Shown here: in pieces, positions 45,288 through 54,811 of the stretch
How the letters are laid out: each line of letters starts with the position of its first letter
Numbering within the stretch: position 1 is the first letter of the stretch
The notes under the pieces: generated by a model
Database searches by the model: none
Told to the model about the DNA's origin: nothing
The model's input: the letters and a program-made list of their open reading frames with translations, nothing else
NCBI RefSeq assembly: GCF_002005225.1
Contig: NZ_CP019724.1
Location: 4,528,501 to 4,592,500 of the forward strand
DNA length: 64,000 nt
Direction: 5' to 3'
Origin: Streptomyces pactum
Lineage (GTDB): Bacteria; Actinomycetota; Actinomycetes; Streptomycetales; Streptomycetaceae
Made by a program: the position numbers and the translations under genes

Positions 45288-47705
45288 GTGTCGTCTCTCG
45301 CGCTCTACCGCCGTTACCGCCCGGAGTCCTTCGCCGAGGTCATCGGTCAGGGGCATGTCACTGACCCGCTGCAGCAGGCGCTGCGGAACAACCGGGTCAA
45401 TCACGCATACCTGTTCAGCGGTCCGCGCGGATGCGGCAAGACGACCAGCGCCCGGATCCTGGCGCGGTGTCTGAACTGCGAGCAGGGCCCCACCTCCACC
45501 CCGTGCGGCGAGTGCCAGTCGTGCCGTGACCTGGCGCGCACCGGGCCGGGTTCCATCGACGTCATCGAGATCGACGCCGCCTCGCACGGTGGCGTGGACG
45601 ACGCCCGCGACCTGCGCGAGAAGGCCTTCTTCGGGCCCGCCTCCAGCCGGTACAAGATCTACATCATCGACGAGGCCCACATGGTCTCCCCGCAGGGCTT
45701 CAACGCCCTGCTGAAGGTCGTCGAGGAGCCCCCGGAGCATCTGAAGTTCATCTTCGCGACCACCGAGCCCGAGAAGGTCATCGGGACCATCCGGTCGCGG
45801 ACCCATCACTACCCCTTCCGCCTCGTGCCGCCCGGCACCCTGCGCGACTACCTCGCCGAGGTGTGCGGCAAGGAGGAGATTCCGGTCGAGGACGGCGTGC
45901 TGCCGCTGGTGGTGCGGGCCGGCGCCGGGTCCGTCCGGGACTCGATGTCCGTCATGGACCAGCTCCTCGCGGGCGCCGGTGCCGACGGTGTGACGTACGA
46001 CATGACGACCGCCCTGCTCGGCTACACCGACGGCTCGCTGCTCGACTCGGTCGTCGAGGCGTTCGTCACAGGGGACGGCTCGGCCGCCTTCGAGGTCGTG
46101 GACCGGGTGATCGAGGGCGGCAACGACCCGCGGCGCTTCGTCACCGACCTGCTGGAGCGCCTGCGCGACCTGGTGATCCTCGCCGCCGTGCCCGACGCGG
46201 CGGACAAGGGGCTCATCGACGCCCCCGCCGACGTCGTCGAGCGGATGCAGGCCCAGGCGCAGTCGTTCGGCGCCGCCGAGCTGAGCCGCGCCGCCGACAT
46301 CGTCAACGAGGGGCTCACCGAGATGCGCGGTGCCCACTCGCCCCGCCTCCAGCTCGAGCTGATCTGCGCCCGCGTGCTGCTGCCCGCCGCGTACGGCGAC
46401 GAGCGTTCGGTGATGGCGCGCCTGGACCGGATCGAGCGCGGTGTGCGGTTCTCGGCGGGTGCGGGGGCGCCCGCCATGGGATACGCCCCAGGTCCCGAGG
46501 CGCACGCCGGTGCCGGCGGCGCCGCGGCAGCCGCCGCCCCGGTCCCGCCGGGCGGCGGTCCCGCCGCTGCCCGGGCGGCGGTACGTGCGCCAGGGCCCGG
46601 TAACGCCGGCGGTGCCCCGGTGGGCGGTGGTGGCGGCGCCCCGGTGGGCGGCCAGGGCGGTCCGCCCGCTGACGCGCCTGCCGGTGCGGGTCCCACCGCC
46701 GGCGACGGCGGCGGTCCCGCCGGAGGCGGACAGCCCCAGGCCGCCCCGGCGACTCCCGCCGCCCCGGCGACTCCCGCCGCCCCGGCGACTCCCGCCGCCC
46801 CGGCGACTCCCGCAGTCCCCGCCTCGGCGTCTCCCGCCACCCCCGCCGCGGCGCCTGCCTCCGCACCCGCTCCCGGCGCCTGGCCGACCGCGGCTCCCGC
46901 GGGTGGCGGCCGGCGCCCCGGCGGGTGGCCCACGGCGGCACCGGCGGGCGGCGGTCAGTCCGGGCAACCAGCCGCTCCCGCCTCGGCTCCAGGCTCGGCC
47001 CCCGGCCCGGCCGCGGCCCAGGTACCCGCACCGGTCGCCGCGGCACCCGGTCCGGCACCCGCCTCTCCGCCGCCGGGTGCGGGAGTCGACCCCCGCACGA
47101 TCTGGCCCAACATCCTGGAGGCGGTCAAGAACCGCCGCCGGTTCACCTGGATCCTGCTCAGCCAGAACGCCCAGGTGACCGGCTTCGACGGCACATCCCT
47201 CCAGATCGGCTTCGTCAACGCCGGCGCTCGCGACAACTTCATGAGCAGCGGCAGCGAGGACGTGCTGCGGCAGGCCCTGTCCGAGCAGTTCAACGTGCAG
47301 TGGAAGATCGATGCGGTCGTCGATCCCTCCGGCGGCTCGGCACCCCCGCCCCCTGCCGGCCCCTCCGGCGGCTACGGCGGATCCGGTGGCGGCTTCGGCG
47401 GTGGCGGCGGTGGCGGCGGCGGCGGCTACGGAAGCGGTGCGCCCGCACAGCGCCCGTCGGGGCCCATGCCCACGGCCCCGGCTCCGGCTCCGGCCCCGGC
47501 TCCCGAGCCGTCCGCGCCCGCCGCGCCGAGACCCGAGTCCGCTCCCGCGCCCCGGCCCCCGGCCCCCGAGCCGCGCCCGGTCTCCCCCGAGGACGACATC
47601 CCCGAGGACGACGACCCCGACCTCGACGAGTCGGCCCTCTCCGGCAAGGAACTCCTGGTGCGGGAGCTTGGCGCGTCGGTGGTCGAGGAGATCCCGCACG
47701 AGTAG
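45288..47705 (+). CDS. dnaX: DNA polymerase III subunit gamma/tau
   Basis: 805-residue clamp-loader ATPase. Walker A GPRGCGKT (45-52), zinc cysteines CLNC...CGECQSC, Walker B DEAH (128-131), and ATTEPEKVIGTIRSR sensor region are all present, followed by domain III. A ~300-residue Pro/Ala/Gly linker comes next, with an 18-bp in-frame repeat (four GCCCCGGCGACTCCCGCC units, 46742-46815). A tau-like domain starts at TIWPNILEAVKNRRRFTWILLSQNAQVTGF, and an acidic tail follows. GTG 45288 sits 10 bp after TATAAC (45273-45278) with no ribosome site, so a leaderless message is likely. I saw no A-stretch slippage site, so tau only is expected. Confidence 0.97.
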   Translation: MSSLALYRRYRPESFAEVIGQGHVTDPLQQALRNNRVNHAYLFSGPRGCGKTTSARILARCLNCEQGPTSTPCGECQSCRDLARTGPGSIDVIEIDAASHGGVDDARDLREKAFFGPASSRYKIYIIDEAHMVSPQGFNALLKVVEEPPEHLKFIFATTEPEKVIGTIRSRTHHYPFRLVPPGTLRDYLAEVCGKEEIPVEDGVLPLVVRAGAGSVRDSMSVMDQLLAGAGADGVTYDMTTALLGYTDGSLLDSVVEAFVTGDGSAAFEVVDRVIEGGNDPRRFVTDLLERLRDLVILAAVPDAADKGLIDAPADVVERMQAQAQSFGAAELSRAADIVNEGLTEMRGAHSPRLQLELICARVLLPAAYGDERSVMARLDRIERGVRFSAGAGAPAMGYAPGPEAHAGAGGAAAAAAPVPPGGGPAAARAAVRAPGPGNAGGAPVGGGGGAPVGGQGGPPADAPAGAGPTAGDGGGPAGGGQPQAAPATPAAPATPAAPATPAAPATPAVPASASPATPAAAPASAPAPGAWPTAAPAGGGRRPGGWPTAAPAGGGQSGQPAAPASAPGSAPGPAAAQVPAPVAAAPGPAPASPPPGAGVDPRTIWPNILEAVKNRRRFTWILLSQNAQVTGFDGTSLQIGFVNAGARDNFMSSGSEDVLRQALSEQFNVQWKIDAVVDPSGGSAPPPPAGPSGGYGGSGGGFGGGGGGGGGGYGSGAPAQRPSGPMPTAPAPAPAPAPEPSAPAAPRPESAPAPRPPAPEPRPVSPEDDIPEDDDPDLDESALSGKELLVRELGASVVEEIPHE

Positions 47706-47747
47706 ATCCCGCGTAGCTCCCGTGCGAGTGGACCCGCGCGCGGGTAG

Positions 47748-47830
47748 GTCCGTACGAGCGGATCCCGTACGAGCGGACCCCGTACGAGCAGGAAGCCGCG
47801 GGAGCAGGACCCCGTACGAGCAGGAGGCCG
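47748..47830. repeat. Short CCGTACGAGCRG tandem repeats
   Basis: Four or five copies of a CCCGTACGAGCRGG-type unit, each with the palindrome CGTACG, in the 245-bp dnaX-purD gap. No open gene is seen here. Confidence 0.7.
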
Positions 47831-47950
47831 TGGGAGGTGCGGGGCCGGGCGGTCCCGGGCCCGGACTGGAGGAACGCACAAGACCCCGCGCCCCGCTCCT
47901 TCGGAAGCCCGCACAAACCGCACCGGCCCGTTCCCATTAGGCTTCACCCC

Positions 47951-49204
47951 GTGAAGGTCCTTGTCATCGGCGGCGGCGCCCGCGAACACGCCCTGTGCCG
48001 TTCCCTGTCCCTCGACCCCGACGTCACCGCGCTGCACTGCGCACCCGGCAACGCCGGTATCGCCGAGGTCGCCGAACTGCACCAGGTCGACGCCCTCGAC
48101 GGCGCGGCCGTCACCGCGCTGGCCACCCGGCTCGGTGCCGAGCTGGTCGTGGTCGGGCCGGAGGCGCCCCTCGTCGCCGGGGTCGCCGACGCCGTGCGCG
48201 AGGCGGGCATCCCGGTCTTCGGCCCCTCCGGGCAGGCCGCGCAACTGGAGGGCTCCAAGGCCTTCGCCAAGGACGTCATGGCCGGCGCCGACGTCCCGAC
48301 GGCCCGCTCGTACGTCTGCGTGAACCCGGCCGAGGTCGACGCGGCCCTCGACGCCTTCGGTGCGCCCTACGTCGTCAAGGACGACGGACTGGCCGCCGGC
48401 AAGGGCGTCGTCGTCACCGACGACATCGAGGCGGCCCGCGCGCACGCGAACGCGTGTGACCGCGTCGTCATCGAGGAGTTCCTGGACGGCCCCGAGGTCT
48501 CCCTCTTCGCCGTCACCGACGGCGAGAACGTGCGCCCGCTCCAGCCCGCCCAGGACTTCAAGCGCGCGCTCGACGGCGACGAGGGCCCGAACACCGGCGG
48601 CATGGGCGCGTACTCGCCGCTGCCCTGGGCCGACCCCAAGCTGGTCGACGAGGTCGTGCAGAGCGTCCTCCAGCCGACGGTCGACGAGATGCGCCGCCGC
48701 GGCACCCCGTTCTCCGGACTGCTGTACGCCGGTCTCGCGCTCACCTCGCGCGGCGTCCGCGTGATCGAGTTCAACGCCCGCTTCGGCGACCCGGAGACCC
48801 AGGTCGTACTGGCCCGCCTCAAGACCCCGCTCGCCGGTCTGCTGATGGCCGCCGCCACCGGCAACCTCGCCGACCTGGAGCCGCTGCGCTGGAGCGACGA
48901 CGCGGCCGTCACCGTGGTCGTCGCCTCCCACAACTACCCCGGCACCCCGCGCACCGGCGACCCGGTCACCGGCCTCGACGAGGTGGCCGCCGAGGACGCC
49001 CCGCACGCCTACGTCCTGCACGCCGGCACCCGAGCCGAGGGCGACGCCGTCGTCAGCGCCGGCGGCCGGGTCCTGTCCGTCACGGCCACCGGCACCGACC
49101 TCACCGAGGCCCGCGACCGCGCCTACCGGGCCGTCGCCCGCATCGGCCTCGACGGCTCCCAGCACCGCACCGACATCGCGGCGAAGGCGGCCGCGGGCAC
49201 CTGA
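47951..49204 (+). CDS. purD: Phosphoribosylamine-glycine ligase (GAR synthetase)
   Basis: Second step of de novo purine synthesis: PRA + glycine + ATP to GAR. 417 residues with the N-terminal [14 protein letters not shown] loop, [15 protein letters not shown], the ATP-grasp core [42 protein letters not shown] and the metal-binding [18 protein letters not shown]. The start is GTG 47951; TAGGCT at 47938-47943 lies 7 bp before it and there is no ribosome site, so transcription probably starts at or next to the start codon (leaderless). A strong terminator follows. Confidence 0.97.
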   Translation: MKVLVIGGGAREHALCRSLSLDPDVTALHCAPGNAGIAEVAELHQVDALDGAAVTALATRLGAELVVVGPEAPLVAGVADAVREAGIPVFGPSGQAAQLEGSKAFAKDVMAGADVPTARSYVCVNPAEVDAALDAFGAPYVVKDDGLAAGKGVVVTDDIEAARAHANACDRVVIEEFLDGPEVSLFAVTDGENVRPLQPAQDFKRALDGDEGPNTGGMGAYSPLPWADPKLVDEVVQSVLQPTVDEMRRRGTPFSGLLYAGLALTSRGVRVIEFNARFGDPETQVVLARLKTPLAGLLMAAATGNLADLEPLRWSDDAAVTVVVASHNYPGTPRTGDPVTGLDEVAAEDAPHAYVLHAGTRAEGDAVVSAGGRVLSVTATGTDLTEARDRAYRAVARIGLDGSQHRTDIAAKAAAGT

Positions 49205-49242
49205 CCCGGCCCGGCGGAACACGCCCGCGCACCGAACCCGAC

Positions 49243-49274
49243 AGGCCCCGGCTCCGTCCTAGGAGCCGGGGCCT
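49243..49274 (+). terminator. purD terminator
   Basis: Perfect 13-bp stem AGGCCCCGGCTCC with a 6-nt loop, 38 bp after the purD stop. Confidence 0.9.
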
Positions 49275-49502
49275 GATCCTTGCTGTCCGTCATCCACCTT
49301 TCCCCAAAGCCATTCCATCGAGTGACCGATGAGCCATACGGCTGACGGGCACCGAGGCCCCAACTATGGTGCCGCGCAAGCGTTCCGGCACTTGGCCCAC
49401 CGACATTGCGATGTCAGTGGTGGGTGCCACAGTGGGGGAGTGAGCAAGAGCCGGAGAGCAGCGGGAAAGCCCAGGGCAGCAAGGAGGGGGTGAGGTCCGG
49501 CC

Positions 49503-51656
49503 GTGACCGGTATCGGTGATGTGGAGATGGGCGCGCGGGCAGCGCGCTCTCGTGCGCTGGCCGTGCTGCGCGTCCGCAGCCGCGCGCTGGCCGTGGCGCT
49601 GTTGCCCGCCGCGGCCGCCGTGATCCTGCTCGTGGGCGGCTCCACCGGGCACCTCGCGGGCGGGGGCTGGGACACGGCCCGCTGGGTGGTGTCCGCGCTC
49701 GCGCTTCTCGTCCTGGTGGCCGCCGCCGGAGTCGCCCTGGTCGTCGCCCGCTCCCGGCCCGCCGTGACCCCGACGGTCACGATCGCCGAGGAGTCGGCGC
49801 CGGACCTCTACCGGATGGTGCGCGACCTGGCCGACCGGCTCGACGTCCCCGCCCCCTCCGCGATAGCCCTCACGCCGGACTGCGATAGCTGGCTGGAGGA
49901 CCGCACCCACCCGGCCCACGGCCCGCCGCCCGTCGAGGAGCACGACGACGTGGCCGGCATCGGCGGACCCGCCCGCCGCCGGCCCGCCGCCGCGTCCGTC
50001 CTCGTCATCGGATCGCCCTTCCTGTGGTGGATGCGCGTGGGTGAGCTGCGCGCCGTCCTCGCCCCGGTCGTCGCCGGTGCGGGCCCTTCGGCGCACCCCG
50101 ACATAGCCGCGGCCCGTCGCTTCATACGGGGCCTGGACGCCGCGGTGGCGGTGGCCTCGTCCGACAGCCGCGGTCCGCTGGCCCGGGTGCTGTGCGCGGG
50201 CCTCGGCCGGGTGTGCCGGCTCCTGCTGCGCGGCTGCCGCGTCCACGCGGCCCAGATGGAGCGAGGGGTGGCGGCCGCGGCCGCGGAGCGCGCACAGGCT
50301 GTGGACTACGGCCTGCGGATCGTCGCGCAGGAGCAGGTCGGGCTCGCCTACGCGGGCTGGGACCGGCTGCTGACCCGGGTGGCGTTGCCCGCCTGGCGGA
50401 TGGGCCGCTGGCCCTCCCGACTGGACGTGGGCGTGGTCGCCGCGCTCACCGAGCTGTCCCGCCGCGACCGCCTGGCCGAGGGCTTCGCCTCCCGTCTGGG
50501 CGAGCGTCCCGCCTGCGACCTGCTGGAGGAGCCCGGGCTGATGGACGAGGCGGTCTCCCTCCTCGCCGCGCGCCTGTTCCACGGCGGGCCCGCCGAGACC
50601 GGACCGGACTGGGCGCCGGTGGGGTGGGACGACTATCCCGAGGAGGTCGTCGACCGGACCTGGCGCACGGACGCGGCCCGCCTCCACCGCGTCCTGGACA
50701 CCCTGGGCGTCCGCCGCACCGCGGAAGGCGCGGCACCGGGCACGGACGGCCCGACCCTGGCCCGCGTCCTGGAGCACCTCACGACGACCCACGCCCCGTC
50801 CGCCGACGCCCCCGCCACCCGCCGGAACCGGACAGCCCCAGCCGACACCCACACGGGCACCGGCACGGGCACCGGCACCGAGACCGAGACCGACACCGGC
50901 ACCGACACCGGCACCGACGCCCACACCGGCCCCGGAACGGCGAACGAGCCCGGGCCCGACACCGACGCGGAGCTCGGACTTGGCACCGAGGCCTTCGAGG
51001 GGCCAGCGTCCGGCATGGAGGGCGTCGGCGGGTCGGCGTCCGGCACCGAGGCTGTCGGCGGACCCGAGCCCAGCCTTGACCACACCGAGCACCTCGGCGC
51101 CCACGGCGACGCGGAGTCCCCCGGCGGTGATCACTCGGATCACCACGCCGCCGCCGACCACGCCGCCGCCGACCACGCCGCCGCCGACCACGCCGCCGCC
51201 GACCACGCCGCCGCCGACGATGACGACCTCGTCGGCACCACCGCCCGCGGGGCCGCGCTGGCCGCCGGGCTCAGTGCGCAGTTGGCCCGCGAGGAGGCGC
51301 AGGCGCAGCCGACCGGGTCCCGGTCCGCCCAGAAAGCCGCGGCACCGGCCGGCCCCGACACCGCCCTTTGGGACGACCGCGCGCTGCCCCTCCTCCCCCT
51401 GCAGCCCCCGCGCACCGGCCGCGAGATCCTCACCGCCCACATCACGGCGATGGTGTGCTGCGCGGCGATGGACACCGCCGGCGCGGCCCCCGGCCTCGAC
51501 TGGCTCGACGGACCGTCCCTCCTAGTCGACGGCGCCCGCACCGTGGATCTGGCGCCCCGCGTCCGCAGCCTCGTCGAGACGGGCGACCCGGGCCCCCTGC
51601 GCGCCTGGATGACCGAGCTCGGCATACGCCCGGAGAAGCCGGTGCGCCTGGTCTGA
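49503..51656 (+). CDS. Membrane protein with degenerate M48-protease-like domain
   Basis: 717 residues. Two N-terminal transmembrane helices (ALLPAAAAVILLVGG; WVVSALALLVLVAAAGVALVVA) are followed by a segment laid out like M48 metalloproteases: SAPDLYRMVRDLADRLDVPAPSAIAL, then VLVIGSPFLWWMRVGELRAVLAPVVAGAG. The position of HExxH is APVVA, so zinc binding is lost. Residues ~440-570 are low complexity: TGTGTETETDTGTD tracts, then five ADHAA repeats (15-bp units, 51146-51220). A conserved-looking helical C-terminus ends LRAWMTELGIRPEKPVRLV. GTG 49503 with GAGG 7 bp upstream. Probable pseudoenzyme; function unknown. Confidence 0.75.
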   Translation: MTGIGDVEMGARAARSRALAVLRVRSRALAVALLPAAAAVILLVGGSTGHLAGGGWDTARWVVSALALLVLVAAAGVALVVARSRPAVTPTVTIAEESAPDLYRMVRDLADRLDVPAPSAIALTPDCDSWLEDRTHPAHGPPPVEEHDDVAGIGGPARRRPAAASVLVIGSPFLWWMRVGELRAVLAPVVAGAGPSAHPDIAAARRFIRGLDAAVAVASSDSRGPLARVLCAGLGRVCRLLLRGCRVHAAQMERGVAAAAAERAQAVDYGLRIVAQEQVGLAYAGWDRLLTRVALPAWRMGRWPSRLDVGVVAALTELSRRDRLAEGFASRLGERPACDLLEEPGLMDEAVSLLAARLFHGGPAETGPDWAPVGWDDYPEEVVDRTWRTDAARLHRVLDTLGVRRTAEGAAPGTDGPTLARVLEHLTTTHAPSADAPATRRNRTAPADTHTGTGTGTGTETETDTGTDTGTDAHTGPGTANEPGPDTDAELGLGTEAFEGPASGMEGVGGSASGTEAVGGPEPSLDHTEHLGAHGDAESPGGDHSDHHAAADHAAADHAAADHAAADHAAADDDDLVGTTARGAALAAGLSAQLAREEAQAQPTGSRSAQKAAAPAGPDTALWDDRALPLLPLQPPRTGREILTAHITAMVCCAAMDTAGAAPGLDWLDGPSLLVDGARTVDLAPRVRSLVETGDPGPLRAWMTELGIRPEKPVRLV

Positions 51657-51980
51657 CCGCCCCGCAGGACTGCCGCGTCGGAACCTCGAACCCAACCGCG
51701 CCGCACCGGACCGACGTCGAAACCCCGAACCGAACCGCGCCGAGCGGACCGCGTCGGAACCCCGACCGGACCGCACCCGACCGGACCGCACCCGACTGGA
51801 CCGCGCCGAACCGGACCACGGAGGAGCGACGAATCGGACCCTCTGATTCCACTTCAGGCCACTTCGCAACGAACAGTGACCGCACGCGCGCGAAATGTGA
51901 TGTGCTGGGACCGATCGCGCACATGGCAAAGGCGTTCGTCATACGCACGACCACGGGGGCACGAGGGAGGGGACTGTCCC
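51657..51980. other. Spacer with CCGAACCGGACCGC-type repeats
   Basis: About 320 bp without a gene. The first 170 bp are irregular repeats of CGCGCCGAACCGGACC and CCGCACCCGACCGGA. The rest holds the upstream region of the DMFase-like gene. Confidence 0.5.
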
Positions 51981-53495
51981 ATGGGGCCCGAGCAGATCCG
52001 CCGCTGGGAGTCGGGAGCACTCGCGCATGCCGTGACGGATCCCTTCGGACAGGGGCCCGTCCCCTGGCTGCGCGGCGGCGAGACGTACTTCGGCGATACC
52101 GGCCAGGTCGTCGCCTGGTACGCGGACCAGGAAGCCTTACCGGACCCGGACGGCAGGACCGGCACCGGCACCGGCACCGGGGCCCGGGGGCGTCCCACCG
52201 ACGTCGTCGGCCCGCGCGCCGCCGACGACGTCCGCCGCCAGATCAAGGGCTTCACCGCCACCGGAGCCGCCGCCCCCGGCGAGGCCATCGACTTCCACAT
52301 CACCGTCGACCCGCCCCAGGAGTTCAGCGTCGACGTCTACCGGATCGGCCACTACGGCGGTGACGGCGCCGCCAAGATCACCACCAGCCCCCGCCTGTCC
52401 GGCATCGTCCAGCCCCCTCCGCTCACCGCCGACCGCACGGTCTCCTGCCACCACTGGTGGCTGTCCTGGCGGCTCCAGATCCCGTCGTACTGGAACATCG
52501 GCGCGTACGTCGCCGTCCTCACCACCGTCGACGGCTACCGCTCCCACGTGCCCTTCACGGTCCGCGACAGCCACCCCGCCGACCTCCTGCTCCTCCTGCC
52601 GGACATCACCTGGCAGGCGTACAACCTCTACCCGGAGGACGGCCGCACCGGCGCCAGCCTGTACCACGCCTGGGACGACGACGGCCGGCTCCTGGGCGAG
52701 GCCGACGCCGCGACGACCGTCTCCTTCGACCGTCCGTACGCGGGTGCCGGCCTCCCCCTCCACGTCGGCCACGCCTACGACTTCATCCGCTTCGCCGAGC
52801 GCTACGGCTACGACCTCGCCTACGCCGACGCCCGCGACCTGCACTCCGGCCGCGTCGACCCCACCCGCTACCGGGGCCTCGTCTTCCCCGGGCACGACGA
52901 GTACTGGTCCGCCGCCATGCGCCGCACCACCGAACTCGCCCGCGAGCACGGCACGTCCCTGGTCTTCCTCTCCGCCAACACCATGTACTGGCAGGTGGAG
53001 CTGGCCCCCTCCCCGTCCGGCACCCCCGACCGACTGCTGACCTGCCGCAAGCGCCGGGGCCCGGGCCGGCCGGTGCTGTGGCGGGAGGTCGACCGTCCCG
53101 AGCAGCAACTGCTCGGCATCCAGTACGCCGGCCGCGTCCCCGAACCGCACCCGGTGATCGTCCGCAATGCCGGGCACTGGTTCTGGGAGGCCACCGGCGC
53201 CCACGAGGGCGACGAGATCGAGGACCTGGTCGCGGGCGAGGCCGACCGGTACTTCCCGCGCACCGCGCTCCCCGAGCACGACGAGCGCGTCCTGCTCGCG
53301 CACAGCCCGTACACCGACGCCGAGGGTGCCCGGCGGCACCAGGAGACGTCGCTGTACCGGGCGCCGTCGGGCGCCTGGGTCTTCGCGTCCGGGACGTTCG
53401 CCTGGTCCCCGGCCCTGGACCGCCCGGGCCACGTCGACCCCCGTGTCCAGCGGGCCACCGCCAACCTCCTGGACCGCATCTGCAAACGGGACTGA
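51981..53495 (+). CDS. N,N-dimethylformamidase large-subunit-like protein
   Basis: 504 residues. The C-terminal ~380 residues match the DMFase beta-subunit C-terminal domain: YRIGHYGGDGA, TDxxGY-like VDGYRSHVPFTVRD, LLLLLPDITWQAYNLYPEDGRTGASLYH, VSFDRPYAG, FIRFAERYGYDLAYADARDLHS, and LVFPGHDEYWSAAMRRTTELAREHGTSLVFLSANTMYWQVEL. The family includes an iron-dependent formamidase, but most members are uncharacterised, and the GHDEYW motif is typical of all. An insertion of GTGTGTG lies near residue 62. ATG 51981 has AGGGAGGGG upstream. No small subunit gene is adjacent, so the substrate is unknown. Confidence 0.88.
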   Translation: MGPEQIRRWESGALAHAVTDPFGQGPVPWLRGGETYFGDTGQVVAWYADQEALPDPDGRTGTGTGTGARGRPTDVVGPRAADDVRRQIKGFTATGAAAPGEAIDFHITVDPPQEFSVDVYRIGHYGGDGAAKITTSPRLSGIVQPPPLTADRTVSCHHWWLSWRLQIPSYWNIGAYVAVLTTVDGYRSHVPFTVRDSHPADLLLLLPDITWQAYNLYPEDGRTGASLYHAWDDDGRLLGEADAATTVSFDRPYAGAGLPLHVGHAYDFIRFAERYGYDLAYADARDLHSGRVDPTRYRGLVFPGHDEYWSAAMRRTTELAREHGTSLVFLSANTMYWQVELAPSPSGTPDRLLTCRKRRGPGRPVLWREVDRPEQQLLGIQYAGRVPEPHPVIVRNAGHWFWEATGAHEGDEIEDLVAGEADRYFPRTALPEHDERVLLAHSPYTDAEGARRHQETSLYRAPSGAWVFASGTFAWSPALDRPGHVDPRVQRATANLLDRICKRD

Positions 53496-53664
53496 CCCGA
53501 ACCCGGCCCGCACCCGCCCGGCACCCGGGCTCCCATCCGCATCCCCATCCGCACCCCCACCCACACCGGCACGCACCCCCACCGCACCCGGACGACCCGC
53601 CGTCCCCGATCGCCCGCCCGTACGGGACAATCGGAGACATTGGACAGAACCACGGGGAGGAACC

Positions 53665-54573
53665 GTGTCCGGATTCGTCGAAAAGCCCGAGCCGATCCAG
53701 GTTCCGGGTCTGGTGCATCTGCACACCGGCAAGGTGCGCGAGCTGTACCAGAACGAGGCGGGCGACCTCGTGATGGTCGCCAGCGACCGCATCTCCGCCT
53801 ACGACTGGGTGCTGCCGACCGAGATCCCCGACAAGGGCCGGGTCCTCACCCAGCTCTCCCTGTGGTGGTTCGACCAGCTCGCCGACCTGGTCCCGGACCA
53901 CGTCCTGAGCACCGGGCTGCCCCCCGGCGCCCCCGCCGACTGGGAGGGCCGCGCGCTGGTCTGCAAGTCGCTGCGGATGGTCCCGGTGGAGTGCGTGGCC
54001 CGCGGCTACCTCACCGGCTCGGGGCTGGCCGAGTACCAGCAGACCCGCACCGTCTGCGGCCTCGCCCTGCCCGAGGGCCTCGTCGACGGCTCGGAGCTGC
54101 CCGCCCCGATCTTCACCCCGGCCACCAAGGCCGAAGTCGGCGAGCACGACGAGAACGTCTCCTACGAGGAGGTCGCCCGGCAGGTCGGCGCGGACACCGC
54201 GGCCGCCCTGCGCCAGGCCACCCTCGCCGTCTACTCCCGCGCCCGGGACATCGCCCGCGACCGCGGCGTCGTCCTCGCGGACACCAAGTTCGAGTTCGGC
54301 TTCGCGGGCGCCGACGGCGACGACCTCGTCCTCGGCGACGAGGTGCTCACCCCGGACTCCTCCCGTTTCTGGCCGGCCGACCAGTGGCAGCCGGGCCGCG
54401 CGCAGCCGTCGTTCGACAAGCAGTTCGTCCGGGACTGGCTGACCTCGGCGGAGTCCGGCTGGGACCGGAAGAGCGAGCAGCCCCCGCCGCCGCTGCCGCG
54501 GCAGGTCGTGGACGCGACCCGCGCCAAGTACGTGGAGGCGTACGAGCGCCTGACCGGCCTGACCTGGTCGTAA
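53665..54573 (+). CDS. purC: Phosphoribosylaminoimidazole-succinocarboxamide synthase
   Basis: SAICAR synthetase of de novo purine synthesis (CAIR + Asp + ATP). 302 residues, eukaryote/actinobacterial-length form. Signatures: HTGKVRELY, MVASDRISAYDWVLPTEIPDKGRVLTQLSLWWF, VECVARGYLTGSGL, DTKFEFGF, and DEVLTPDSSRFWPADQW...SFDKQFVRDWL. GTG 53665 has a strong GGGGAGGAA ribosome site. Single gene; terminator and tRNA-Gly follow. Confidence 0.97.
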   Translation: MSGFVEKPEPIQVPGLVHLHTGKVRELYQNEAGDLVMVASDRISAYDWVLPTEIPDKGRVLTQLSLWWFDQLADLVPDHVLSTGLPPGAPADWEGRALVCKSLRMVPVECVARGYLTGSGLAEYQQTRTVCGLALPEGLVDGSELPAPIFTPATKAEVGEHDENVSYEEVARQVGADTAAALRQATLAVYSRARDIARDRGVVLADTKFEFGFAGADGDDLVLGDEVLTPDSSRFWPADQWQPGRAQPSFDKQFVRDWLTSAESGWDRKSEQPPPPLPRQVVDATRAKYVEAYERLTGLTWS

Positions 54574-54601
54574 GCCCGCCCGAGCACGCCACTACGCCGA
54601 A

Positions 54602-54634
54602 GCGGACGGCGGACGGCGGACGGCGGACGGCGGA
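54602..54634. repeat. GGCGGAC heptamer run
   Basis: Four to five head-to-tail copies of a GCGGACG heptamer immediately before the purC terminator. Confidence 0.75.
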
Positions 54635-54641
54635 CACGAAG

Positions 54642-54667
54642 AAGCCCCCGGCCGGAGCCGGGGGCTT
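54642..54667 (+). terminator. purC terminator (T-tailed)
   Basis: 11-bp perfect stem AAGCCCCCGGC, CGGA loop, followed by TTTCT. It could also serve the minus-strand tRNA-Gly, which ends 8 bp away. Confidence 0.88.
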
Positions 54668-54674
54668 TCTCGTG

Positions 54675-54750
54675 TGGAGCGAACGACGAGGTTCGAACTC
54701 GCGACCTCAACCTTGGCAAGGTTGCGCTCTACCAACTGAGCTACGTTCGC
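54675..54750 (-). tRNA. tRNA-Gly(GCC), CCA encoded
   Basis: 76 nt including a genome-encoded CCA. Acceptor GCGAACG/CGTTCGC, D-loop AGTTGGTA with G18-G19, anticodon loop TTGCCAA (GCC, reads GGC/GGU), T-loop TTCGAAC. Fully canonical. Confidence 0.95.
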
Positions 54751-54811
54751 ACTGCGCCCTGATCGGAAGCCGTAGACGGATGTCGTGGCCTTCGCCGTGG
54801 CGCGACAGCCA

